Origin: Actinomadura bangladeshensis
Lineage (GTDB): Bacteria; Actinomycetota; Actinomycetes; Streptosporangiales; Streptosporangiaceae
Direction: 5' to 3'
Length of the DNA stretch: 49,876 nucleotides
Assembly (NCBI RefSeq): GCF_004348335.1
Contig: NZ_SMJW01000022.1
Location: 1 to 49,876 of the forward strand
In this document: in pieces, positions 31,540-38,676 of the stretch
How positions within the stretch are numbered: the stretch's first letter is position 1
Layout of the letters: the number at the start of each line of letters is the position of its first letter
Translations under genes and position numbers: made by a program
The notes under the pieces: generated by a model
What the model was told of the DNA's origin: nothing
Databases searched by the model: none
Seen by the model: the letters and a program-made list of their open reading frames with translations, nothing else

Positions 31540-32577
31540 TCAGGGGCGCCAGCGCGGGTCGTAGCCACTGGTCAGCACCTCACGGTTGTGATGCCACTTC
31601 GGCTCCTTGTTGGCGGTGCCGTTGGTGATCCCGCGCATCCTGCGGATGAAGGCGCCGTAAGGCTTGATGAGCGTCGTGGAGAGGCTGCCGCCGGGCGGCG
31701 CGTCCATGAACGGCATGAACTTGTCCGGGAAGCCGGGCATGGTGCACGCGATGCAGATGCCGCCCACGTTCGGGCAGCCGCCGATGCCGCCCATCCAGCC
31801 GCGCTTGGGCACGTTGCAGTTCACCACCGGCCCCCAGCAGCCGACCTTCACCTGGCACTTCGGCGAGTTGTAGTCCTTGGCGAAGTCGGCCTGCTCGTAG
31901 TAGGAGCCGCGGTCGCAGCCCTCGTGCACGGTCTTGCCGAACAGCCACTGGGGCCGCAGCTTGTCGTCCAGCGGCGGCGGAGGCGCCGCGCCCGCGGCAT
32001 GGTAGAGGACCCAGGTCAGCGTCTCCATGAAGTTCTCGGGCTGGACGGGGCACCCGGGCACGTTGACGATCGGCAGAGCGCCCGCCGACCTGAAATCCCA
32101 CCCGAGGTAGTCCGCCAGCCCCATGCACCCGGTCGGGTTGCCCGCCATCGCGTGGATCCCGCCGTAGGTGGCGCAGGTGCCCGCGGCGACGACGGCCCAC
32201 GCCTTCGGCGCCAGCCGGTCGATCCACCAGTTCAGCGTCAGCGGCTCACCGGTCTCCAGGTCGTTCCCGAACGACGACCAGTAGCCGTCCCCATTGATCT
32301 TCTCGTTGGGGACCGAGCCCTCCAGGACGAAGATGAACGGCTCCAGTTCGCCGTTCGCCGCGGCCCGGAACGGTGCCAGGAACTCCTCCCCGCCGAGCGT
32401 GGGCGAGAGCACCTTGTTGTGCAGGTGCACCTTCGGCAACCCCGGGATGAGGCCGTTGACCACGTCCTCGATCGCCGGCTGACCGGCGGCGGTCACCGAG
32501 ACGGTGTCACCGTCGCAGCTCATCCCCTCGGAGATCCACAAGATATGGATCTCGTCGTAACCATTCACCCGAGCCAT
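31540..32577 (-). CDS. hhyS: [NiFe]-hydrogenase small subunit, group 1h-like
   Basis: Electron-transfer subunit with three Fe-S clusters, 345 residues. The proximal site starts EGMSCDGDTVSV, where Cys21 is followed by Asp24 rather than a second Cys. That gives the 3Cys-1Asp proximal cluster known from group 1h (and 1f) oxygen-tolerant enzymes. Further ligands lie in VAAGTCATYGGI, NVPGCPVQPENF, KTVHEGCDRGSYYEQADF, CQVKVGCWGPVVNCN and GGCPNVGGICIACTMPGFPD. There is no Tat signal, so the enzyme stays on the cytoplasmic side. ATG 32577 has GAGGAGG eight bases upstream. The order small-large with 81 bases between is normal. Confidence 0.93.
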   Translation of the reverse strand: MARVNGYDEIHILWISEGMSCDGDTVSVTAAGQPAIEDVVNGLIPGLPKVHLHNKVLSPTLGGEEFLAPFRAAANGELEPFIFVLEGSVPNEKINGDGYWSSFGNDLETGEPLTLNWWIDRLAPKAWAVVAAGTCATYGGIHAMAGNPTGCMGLADYLGWDFRSAGALPIVNVPGCPVQPENFMETLTWVLYHAAGAAPPPPLDDKLRPQWLFGKTVHEGCDRGSYYEQADFAKDYNSPKCQVKVGCWGPVVNCNVPKRGWMGGIGGCPNVGGICIACTMPGFPDKFMPFMDAPPGGSLSTTLIKPYGAFIRRMRGITNGTANKEPKWHHNREVLTSGYDPRWRP

Positions 32578-32642
32578 GGTCCGTACCTCCTCAAGTGCGA
32601 GGTGTGCTCGACGCCCCGCGGCAGCAGCCCGATGGCGTCCAT
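32565..32642 (-). CDS. Possible 25-aa coupling peptide before hhyS
   Basis: ATG 32642 overlaps the hypA stop (TGATG), and the frame reads MDAIGLLPRGVEHTSH then LRRYGPWLG with its TGA at 32567-32565, 10 bases inside hhyS. The ribosome site of hhyS lies in the codons for LRR. It looks like a translational coupler carrying ribosomes from hypA to hhyS. It could also be chance, since it has no ribosome site of its own beyond the overlap. Confidence 0.3.
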   Translation of the reverse strand: MDAIGLLPRGVEHTSHLRRYGPWLG

Positions 32643-32998
32643 CAGCGGTTCCTCCCGACCGGCGCGTCCACGGTGATCGACTCCAGGACGACGTCCTCGT
32701 GGCCCGCGACCTCCACGTCCACGGCACCGCACGCCGGGCACGCCGCCAGGGCCATGGCGCTGTTCACCGGCGTCTCCGCGCGGCACCGACGGCAGCGGAC
32801 GCGGAGCGGCTCCAGCATCAGGTCGATGTCGGCGCCCTCGGCCACAGTGCCCATCGCCGCCACCCGCACGCCTTGTTCGATCACGTCGGGGTCGACCGGG
32901 TGGCCGCCGACGCGGACCCGGACGGCGCGCACCGGCCGGTCACCGGCCCGCCGCACGACCGCCTCGACGATGCCTTCGCACATCCCCAGCTCATGCAT
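32642..32998 (-). CDS. hypA: Nickel chaperone HypA
   Basis: HypA, 118 residues, inserts nickel into the large subunit. MHELGMCEGIVEAV has the N-terminal amine and His2 of the Ni site. VRVRVGGHPVDPDVIEQGV and LEPLRVRCRRCRAETPVNS follow, then AACPACGAVD, giving the two CxxC pairs of the zinc finger. ATG 32998 overlaps the end of the protease gene by eight bases. HypA normally works with the GTPase HypB, which is not encoded in this window. Confidence 0.93.
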   Translation of the reverse strand: MHELGMCEGIVEAVVRRAGDRPVRAVRVRVGGHPVDPDVIEQGVRVAAMGTVAEGADIDLMLEPLRVRCRRCRAETPVNSAMALAACPACGAVDVEVAGHEDVVLESITVDAPVGRNR

Positions 32999-33569
32999 GC
33001 GTCTGCTCCATATCCGTGCTCGCGTCTTGTTCATGTGCGGCCTCGTCACCAGCGGCTTCATCGCATGCCAGCTCGGTCACCAATCGGACGGCGTTCTGCA
33101 CGGCCGCGTGCACGGGCTGCGACAACTCCATGCGCTCATCGATGACGGCCGGACGGCAACCCACCACGAGCACACGGGGCAGCTCGCCGCCGAGCTGCCG
33201 GAGAAGCCGGAGCACCGCCACGGGATGCATGCCGTGCCCGTCCACGGCCGGCGGGCCGAGCGGATCCGCAGGGTCCGCGCCGGGCGCCGCGCCGTCGACC
33301 GCCGCCGCGTCCACCTCCATGACGGTGAGGGTGCCGGGCGGGCCTTCGACGGGTACCGCGTCCACCATGATCAAGACGTCATGCCGGCCGTTCAGCAGTT
33401 CGTACGCCAGGTGGACACCGCGAATGCCGTAGTCGGCGACCTCCACGTTCGCCGGGAGCGCGGAGCGCTCCAACCGCCGGACGACCTCCACGCCGAACCC
33501 GTCGTCCCCCAGGAACACGTTTCCGATCCCCGCCACCAGGACCCGGCACGCCGCCGCCCCGCCCCTCAC
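32991..33569 (-). CDS. Hydrogenase maturation protease
   Basis: Endopeptidase of the HyaD/HupD/HybD family, 192 residues. It removes the C-terminal tail of the large subunit once nickel is in place. The N-terminus RVLVAGIGNVFLGDDGFGVE is diagnostic, with the first Ni-sensing acid (Glu) in this stretch. The second acid is in VLIMVDAVPVEGPPG and the His in DGHGMHPVAVLRLL. ATG/GTG choice: GTG 33569 overlaps the preceding stop as GTGA and puts RVLVAGIGN at residue 9, as in the family. The C-terminal 25 residues are acidic and variable. Confidence 0.92.
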   Translation of the reverse strand: MRGGAAACRVLVAGIGNVFLGDDGFGVEVVRRLERSALPANVEVADYGIRGVHLAYELLNGRHDVLIMVDAVPVEGPPGTLTVMEVDAAAVDGAAPGADPADPLGPPAVDGHGMHPVAVLRLLRQLGGELPRVLVVGCRPAVIDERMELSQPVHAAVQNAVRLVTELACDEAAGDEAAHEQDASTDMEQTHA

Positions 33570-34945
33570 GGGCCCACCTCCGCGGACAGCGGTTCCACCT
33601 CGTCCGGAGAGAAGTACCGGAACCGCCCGTACCACTGGTTGAGTTCCGCGGCCGGATCGTCCTCCACCGTGACCGCGAGGTGCGTGGCATCGTCCACGTC
33701 GCAGAGCACCGCCTCGACCAGGGCGGTCCTGCCGTCCAGGAACCGGTCCTGGGGATCAACGCCCCGTCGCCGCGGCCGAAGCCGTACCCGGCTCCCCCGG
33801 CGGACGGACACACCGCCGACCACGACGACGCCGCCCCCCGGCGGCGACTCCGAATCGGTTCTCGCCACGGGCCGCAGCGACCGCACCGCCCCGTGCAGGC
33901 GAGAGAACACCTCCGGTGGCATCGACTCCGTCCGGTCCAGGATCGCGGCGGCACGCGGATCCGTGGCGCGAGCCTCCCGCTTCTCCGCGTCCGTCAGCGT
34001 CAGGGTGCGCAACGACAGGATCTCGTCGATCTCCGTCGCATCGTGCAGATCACCGGGGCTCTCCGGCGCGACGCGCGGGTGGTCGTACAACAGAATCGGC
34101 GAAGACAAGACCACGTGGTCGTCGCCCGGTGGGCCGGCCAGCACGGGGAACGTGTGGACGTTCACGCACTCCTCGACCGCCGGCCTGGCCCATCGCGGCG
34201 GATCCAGCAGAGACAGGAACGAGCCCCCGTCCGTGCCCAACAGCACATGGCAGGCGATCAGCGATTCCGCCAGCGCCTCGTCACGGGAGGCTCCCGGCGG
34301 CGTCATCGTGCCCGCGTTCGCCACGCGGACGCTCAGCCGATGGGCCTGGCACGGACCGTCTCCTCCGGCGGCTGCCGAGGCCGACACCGAGACCGTGGCC
34401 GTGACCGGGCACCGCCGGCGCCGGACTCGGCCGAAGAGACGCCCTCCCTCATCCTCAAGATGCTCGGTGTCAATCCCGCCGGGGGCCTGGGCGCCGAACT
34501 CCTGCGGATCGTCCAGGACATCCCGCAGGGAGAACCAGAAATCGAACTCCTGCGGCAGGGCTTCATCGAATCCGAGTTCCAGCCGTGTTCCCGAACGCAA
34601 CGAATCGACCGAAAGGTATGAGCCGTCACCCAAGCGCTCCTCTACCGATTTGCGCTGAATCTGGAGAAACCGGACCCGGCACAGGATCGTTTCGTCCAGC
34701 GGCGCCTGCAGCAGGCATGCAGTCTGCTGCCATGGGGCCTCGGCGGACCCGGCCACGCCCGTGTCGGTCAGCCCCTGCGCCTCCGCCCATGCCGGTGGGA
34801 CGATCACTCCGAACTGCCAGCGCACGCGATTCTTACTCGACGAACGGCGATACGGATAGAGCAGATAGCCTTCATAAAGAATGGCATCGGCAACGTCCCG
34901 CGCATACTCCAGGCCGCTGGGAGCGATGAATGACGGGCTCTCCAC
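33566..34945 (-). CDS. Hydrogenase-cluster hypothetical protein, 459 aa
   Basis: First gene of the leftward hydrogenase operon; not recognised as a named family. It is cytoplasmic, without signal or membrane segment. Visible blocks are SGLEYARDVADAILYEGYLL, RVRWQFGVIVPPAWAEAQG and WQQTACLLQAPLDETILCRV. Others are HPRVAPESPGDLHDATEIDE, EILSLRTLTLTDAEKREARA and HLAVTVEDDPAAELNQWYGR. Two predicted beta-rich halves flank a helix-rich segment. GTG 34945 has GGGGAGG nine bases upstream, and the stop overlaps the protease gene as GTGA. Genes like this recur at the head of actinobacterial group 1h operons and may encode an assembly factor. Confidence 0.8.
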   Translation of the reverse strand: MESPSFIAPSGLEYARDVADAILYEGYLLYPYRRSSSKNRVRWQFGVIVPPAWAEAQGLTDTGVAGSAEAPWQQTACLLQAPLDETILCRVRFLQIQRKSVEERLGDGSYLSVDSLRSGTRLELGFDEALPQEFDFWFSLRDVLDDPQEFGAQAPGGIDTEHLEDEGGRLFGRVRRRRCPVTATVSVSASAAAGGDGPCQAHRLSVRVANAGTMTPPGASRDEALAESLIACHVLLGTDGGSFLSLLDPPRWARPAVEECVNVHTFPVLAGPPGDDHVVLSSPILLYDHPRVAPESPGDLHDATEIDEILSLRTLTLTDAEKREARATDPRAAAILDRTESMPPEVFSRLHGAVRSLRPVARTDSESPPGGGVVVVGGVSVRRGSRVRLRPRRRGVDPQDRFLDGRTALVEAVLCDVDDATHLAVTVEDDPAAELNQWYGRFRYFSPDEVEPLSAEVGP

Positions 34946-35050
34946 CCGATCGCACCTCCCCGCATCGCGCCGATTAGGCCAACCCCCGCAATGGCACGGG
35001 CAGTGCGCGCAGGGAATAGCTCTCCTCCGGTATAGCAAGCAATGCCGGCT

Positions 35051-35094
35051 CCAGTAAGTGAGAACGGCCAGTAGGTGATGGCGACACCTACTGG
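35051..35094. promoter_or_regulatory. Repeat array, probable hydrogenase operator
   Basis: CCAGTAGGTG (35068-35077) and CACCTACTGG (35085-35094) form a perfect inverted repeat of 11 bases counting the outer G-C pair, with a seven-base spacer. A third near-copy CCAGTAAGTG (35051-35060) repeats the left arm directly, exactly 17 bases away. The array ends 106 bases upstream of the first start codon of the leftward operon. A weak TTACTG-N17-TATACC promoter lies between them. It looks like a cooperative repressor or activator site. Confidence 0.55.
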
Positions 35095-35286
35095 CATAAA
35101 CTGCCCCGAGTACAGGTAGACGGCGATCGCCGCGGCGTTCGGCCCGTCCGACGAGGACGGCTTGGAGGAGTTCCGCGAGTTCGCCCCCAGCGGCGCCTTC
35201 AACCAGGTCGAGAACGAGATCCGCTATGCCCTGTCGCTGCTCAGCGTCGTCGGCCGCGGCGGCGTCAGCAGATGCACCAGCCCCAC

Positions 35287-35361
35287 ATGAACGACGAGGA
35301 GCACGCGGCGCTGCGGCACAGCGCCGACACGCTGCGCCAGGCCGTCGCCCGCATCATGTGA
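35287..35361 (+). pseudogene. C-terminal scrap of a dehydrogenase-like gene
   Basis: MNDEEHAALRHSADTLRQAV then ARIM and a stop. This resembles the last helix of actinobacterial lactate/malate dehydrogenases (L.DEE..AL..SA..LR). A preceding frame (FREFAPSGAFNQVENEIRY around 35160-35270) also reads as protein but is not recognised. Both are remnants without starts in the 444 bases between the hydrogenase operon and the oxidoreductase gene. Confidence 0.3.
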
Positions 35362-35389
35362 CCCGCTGGTGCCGCACGGCCGCCGGACG

Positions 35390-36022
35390 TCAAGCGGAGG
35401 TGGGGCCGACGAGCTTCCATCCCGACCGCCACGGCCAGCCGTTGGCGGCGTTGAGCGAGATGTTGAGGAAGCCCATGTGCTCCAGCGCCCGCGCCGCCGC
35501 GAGGGCGCCGGTGTCGATGGGGCGGTAGCCGATGGCCGAGAGGAGGTCGGCCACCTTCTGCTTGGCGTCCGCGTCATCGCCCGCGTAGAACCCGTCGAGT
35601 TGCGTGCCGTCGACGGCCGGGTCGGCCTGGTTGGCGGCGAAAACGGTGTTGAAGGCCTTGACCACGAGAGCCTGCGGCAGCGACTCCTGCAGAGCCTCGG
35701 CGGCGGAGCGGTCGGTGACCGCCAGCCCGGAGAAGTCGGCGTTCATCGGGTTTGTGACGTCGATGATGACGCGGCCCGCGACGACGTCGGCGATCTCGGC
35801 CGCCACGGACGAGACGGCGGGATACGGCACAGCGAGCACGATCATGTCGGCGCCGTCGGCGGCCGCCGCGTTCGACTCGGCCGCCCGCGCCCCGACCGTG
35901 CCGGCGACGCCCTCGGCGTGGGCGGGGTCGGTCGCGCTGATGACGACGTCGTGTCCGGCCCGCACGCAGCCGCGTGCGATGGCGCTGCCGACGTTGCCCG
36001 CCCCGATGATGGCGATCTGCAT
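35390..36022 (-). CDS. F420/NADP-oxidoreductase-like protein
   Basis: NAD(P)-binding protein of 210 residues in the family of NADPH:F420 reductases. The Rossmann start MQIAIIGAGNVGSAIARG has GxGxxG, followed by GHDVVISATDPAHA (second strand) and ADMIVLAVPYPAVSSV. DVTNPMNADFSGLAV and ALVVKAFNTVFAANQADPAV are typical of this group. The C-terminal dimer part includes ADLLSAIGYRPIDTGALAAA and RALEHMGFLNISLN. It would exchange hydride between NADPH and F420 or a flavin in the cytoplasm. It stands alone and is not evidently tied to the hydrogenase operon. Confidence 0.88.
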   Translation of the reverse strand: MQIAIIGAGNVGSAIARGCVRAGHDVVISATDPAHAEGVAGTVGARAAESNAAAADGADMIVLAVPYPAVSSVAAEIADVVAGRVIIDVTNPMNADFSGLAVTDRSAAEALQESLPQALVVKAFNTVFAANQADPAVDGTQLDGFYAGDDADAKQKVADLLSAIGYRPIDTGALAAARALEHMGFLNISLNAANGWPWRSGWKLVGPTSA

Positions 36023-36449
36023 GGCTCATCCCCCTGCTGGTTCATCGACCTCAGGCCGACCATGTACCCGGCGGTCGTCCATGCTCACCCCTCACGCCGA
36101 TCGTGTGCGAGACCGAGACGGCCCAGGTACGGCGATGCCCCAAGCGCTCTTCGACGACCTGAAGGCCGGCGCCGCCGGCGAGGAGCCAAGAGGCTTGAGC
36201 GTGGCGGACGGCGTGGATGCGGGGTGACCAGCCGAGGTCGGCGGCGGCTCGGGCGGAGTGTCGGCAGTGGTTGCGAAACCAACTGGCGGAGATACTCGTC
36301 TCGGCGTCGGCTGAAGAAGAGCCCCGGTCTCGTCGGGCCGTGGGGAGGTGTGGAACACCAGTGGCTACGTCGCTCCAGGGCCTTTCGCGGGGCGGAGCAC
36401 TCTTGCAGGACCCCGGGAACCGTTGATCGGCTTCGGCCGTCCCAGCAAC
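36023..36449. other. Intergenic region, no confident gene
   Basis: About 430 bases with only short open frames on both strands. A plus frame (ECRQWLRNQLAEILVSASAE around 36255-36315) has protein-like wording without support from a ribosome site, and may be a remnant. No repeats or hairpins stand out. Confidence 0.35.
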
Positions 36450-36935
36450 GTGAGCGTGTCAACGACGGTTCTGCCGCTGGCAGGGGTGGTTCTCGGTTCG
36501 ACCGGAACCTTGATCGGTCAGTACCTCTCAACGCGTGTAGAGGCACGTCGAATGAGGTTGGAGCAAGCCAGCGCGGAGCGCTCAGAGCGCAAAACAGTGC
36601 TCATGGATTTCCTGTCCGCCGCCCAGCAGGTAGAACTGTGTTTGGACCGGCTTTCCATGGGAGAGCAGGTGGACGACTCCGAGAAGTGGCAACTCCTGCA
36701 CGCGCTCTGGCTTTCCAAGAAGGCCCCCGAACTCCTCTGCTCCCCGCCCGTCGCGCAGGCAGCCCACGACTACACTTCGGAGCTCCATGCCCTGCTCCGG
36801 GGACAGGTCACAGGAGAGGGCACGCCGTTGAAGCGTGAACTCCGCTTCGCATTCCTGGAGGCCGCCCGCCAAGAACTCGGAACGACCAGCGAACCGCTGA
36901 GGAGGGATCCTCCAGTGCGAGGACTCGGCGAGTAG
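36450..36935 (+). CDS. Membrane-anchored hypothetical protein, 161 aa
   Basis: GTG 36450 gives an N-terminal membrane segment (VLPLAGVVLGSTGTLIGQYL), then a basic helix (TRVEARRMRLEQASAERSER) that looks like coiled coil. A helical domain follows (VLMDFLSAAQQVELCLDRLS, HDYTSELHALLRGQV, KRELRFAFLEAARQELG). This layout, one N-terminal helix and a helical cytoplasmic part, is common in small actinobacterial proteins of unknown function. An open frame from 36348 has an unrelated Pro-rich start and is less likely. Its last bases overlap another short gene-like frame. Confidence 0.6.
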   Translation: MSVSTTVLPLAGVVLGSTGTLIGQYLSTRVEARRMRLEQASAERSERKTVLMDFLSAAQQVELCLDRLSMGEQVDDSEKWQLLHALWLSKKAPELLCSPPVAQAAHDYTSELHALLRGQVTGEGTPLKRELRFAFLEAARQELGTTSEPLRRDPPVRGLGE

Positions 36936-37183
36936 CCACTCCGGCTCACCGAGACCTGGACGTCCTGGCAAAGATCATCGATAGCCTGCACGCGCACCCG
37001 CTGTGCTGGGGAGCAAGCGGGTCGAGCGCCGGTGGGAGTCGAGGGGTGGACTGGACGTTCGCCGGACACGGCGCCGCAATCCTGGAGATGGCGCGGCTCG
37101 TCCCTTGGCTGCTGAAAGCCGGACACAGCCCAGGCGAGGGCGGAGCGCTGGGCCTCACGGTTTCCCGCCTGGACGTCCGCTGA
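36932..37183 (+). CDS. Hypothetical protein, start unclear
   Basis: A frame overlapping the end of the previous gene reads HRDLDVLAKIIDSLHAHPLC, ASGSSAGGSRGVDWTFAGHG, ILEMARLVPWLLKAGHSP and LGLTVSRLDVR, then TGA. The composition is that of a real small globular protein of about 80 residues. No ATG or GTG is available at the front (the frame enters at GTA 36932, just after a GAGGAGG), so the start may be non-standard or the gene may be damaged. No family is recognised. Confidence 0.4.
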   Translation, partial: VATPAHRDLDVLAKIIDSLHAHPLCWGASGSSAGGSRGVDWTFAGHGAAILEMARLVPWLLKAGHSPGEGGALGLTVSRLDVR

Positions 37184-37455
37184 ACCTGGTTGCGAACCGG
37201 GAGGCATGGGCGCCTGAGCACGCGAACGCCGCACGGCGGGTGGGCCCCGTACCGGTGCGTCGCGACTCCCGGCTGACGGAGATTTCGCGGTGAGGTCGCA
37301 GGTGCAGGCTTGTTGAGACGCGTGGAACTGGACTGTGCATCACAGCCCGTCAGGCGGGGCCGTGCTTCCCTCGCAGCAGGCCGGTGCCGCGGGTGTCCTC
37401 CGGGCTTGTCCCGTCGCCCGGTCGGTGAGCAGGGCTCGGGTCAGGTGCCACCACG

Positions 37456-37887
37456 TCACCAGCGCCGCTCGACAGTCCCCTCGGTGGCGACCTGCGCCCG
37501 TGTGAGAGAGCGGAGCTTGGCCCGGTGGCTGCGGCGCCGCTCGACTCTGGCAAGCCGCTGCTCGTCGACCGACCCTCCGCCCTCTCGGCGAAGACGCCGT
37601 TGCAGCCTGCTCTCGACCCAGTCCCCCAGCGGCAGACCGGGCTCCTTCCGCCACGTCTTCGGCCGCCGCCGCGCCAGCCGCTCCTCGACCTCGCCCGCCC
37701 TGCCGGCGTCGGGACTGCCCGTGGCATCCCGAAGGATCCGCTGGAGACGGTGGCGGTTGGCGCGATTGGGGAACCGCTTGTTCAGCCGCACCGCGTTCCG
37801 CGACGACTTGTCGTTCTCCGCGTAGGCGTTCCGCCGATCCTTGGCATAGCTGAGCCGCTTCTTCTCCCCAGGGTCCCTACTCCTCAC
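37456..37887 (-). CDS. Basic hypothetical protein, pair member B
   Basis: A very basic protein of about 143 residues (KKRLSYAKDRRNAYAENDKS, RFPNRANRHRLQRILRD, RRPKTWRKEPGLPLGDWVES, DEQRLARVERRRSHRAKLRS). It is helical, without Cys or membrane segments, and may bind nucleic acid. GTG 37887 (or GTG 37890) overlaps the end of pair member A, so the two are coupled. Similar A-B pairs of unknown function occur in actinobacteria. No functional claim is made. The frame remains open far upstream, but that part is shadow of gene A. Confidence 0.6.
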   Translation of the reverse strand: MRSRDPGEKKRLSYAKDRRNAYAENDKSSRNAVRLNKRFPNRANRHRLQRILRDATGSPDAGRAGEVEERLARRRPKTWRKEPGLPLGDWVESRLQRRLRREGGGSVDEQRLARVERRRSHRAKLRSLTRAQVATEGTVERRW

Positions 37888-38287
37888 CACACCCCCCAGT
37901 TCGAGAGCCGGCTTCGAAAGCCCGCGCCACCGTCTCGCGGACCTGACGCCACAACTCGCCATCAGGCGATGCGTCCAGGCCCTCGGCTCGGAAGACCGCC
38001 TCCGCGAACGAGTCCACGCCCACCGGAGGTGACGCGCGAAGCACTGCCTGGTCCGCCGGCGGCAGGCAGAAGCCGAGGCGAACACACAGGTCGTGAAGCA
38101 GGGCATCCACCTCCTCGGGGGCGAGCCTGGGAACGTCCACACGCCACATCCTGAGCCACGCGCCCGACAGAACCAACCAGATTTTCGCACCGGCCGAGGA
38201 ATCGCGGTTGTCGCCGGAAAGGCCGGAAATAGTCACTTCGAGATCTGCGCTGTCTGTTTCCGGCAGGGCGACGGGCAAGACGAGCAC
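37877..38287 (-). CDS. Hypothetical protein, pair member A
   Basis: A 136-residue acidic protein. The N-terminal half is beta-rich (LVLPVALPETDSADLEVTIS, AKIWLVLSGAWLRMWRVDV). The C-terminal half is helical (EEVDALLHDLCVRLGFCLPP, VDSFAEAVFRAEGLDASPDG, LWRQVRETVARAFEAG). It is coupled to the basic protein downstream by an 11-base overlap, suggesting an acidic/basic complex. I do not recognise the family. The ATG start at 38287 has no strong ribosome site (GGCACGGGC before it). Confidence 0.6.
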   Translation of the reverse strand: MLVLPVALPETDSADLEVTISGLSGDNRDSSAGAKIWLVLSGAWLRMWRVDVPRLAPEEVDALLHDLCVRLGFCLPPADQAVLRASPPVGVDSFAEAVFRAEGLDASPDGELWRQVRETVARAFEAGSRTGGCGEE

Positions 38288-38341
38288 GATGCCCGTGCCA
38301 TGCGGGGCGGTCCCAACGGTCGTTTGAATGGACCGAGTCAG

Positions 38342-38640
38342 ACACCCGGCTTCAGCGGCACGTCCACGAAGGTGGACCTGAAGTCCTCAGCCGGCTTCTC
38401 GATCAACTGCGCGGGCATCGCGGTGGGAGCCGACAGCATCCCGCTCACGTTCAGCAAGTCGGGCTCGTTCTCCTTCACGAACGCGTCCGGGGCAGAACGG
38501 GCTCCTCGACCAAGGTGTCAAGACGTTTCCGGCACGATGTCCGAGCTGAACCTGGGTCGAGGGCGGCGCACCGCAGACTCTCAACGTCATCCCGGGCCAG
38601 GGCGTCCCGATCCCAGCGACGACCCTAGTCTGCAACGAGC
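38342..38640 (+). pseudogene. Remnant of a secreted beta-rich protein
   Basis: Two frames make sense in turn. The first has TPGFSGTSTKVDLKSSAGFS, INCAGIAVGADSIPLTFSKS and GSFSFTNASG up to about 38490. The second, from about 38555, has EGGAPQTLNVIPGQGVPIPA and TTLVCNEQLV. The Gly/Ser/Thr-rich, two-Cys, beta-strand pattern suggests the C-terminal domain of an exported protein. The joining stretch is out of frame and no start remains, so this is a fragment. Confidence 0.4.
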
Positions 38641-38676
38641 AGCTCGTAAGCAGAGCAGATCGGGCCTCTAACCGGC

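Noticed and set aside
29671..32676. 1001-codon open frame on the plus strand
   Set aside because: Opposite the hydrogenase large and small subunit genes, which have clear family motifs; the long frame follows from high third-position GC.
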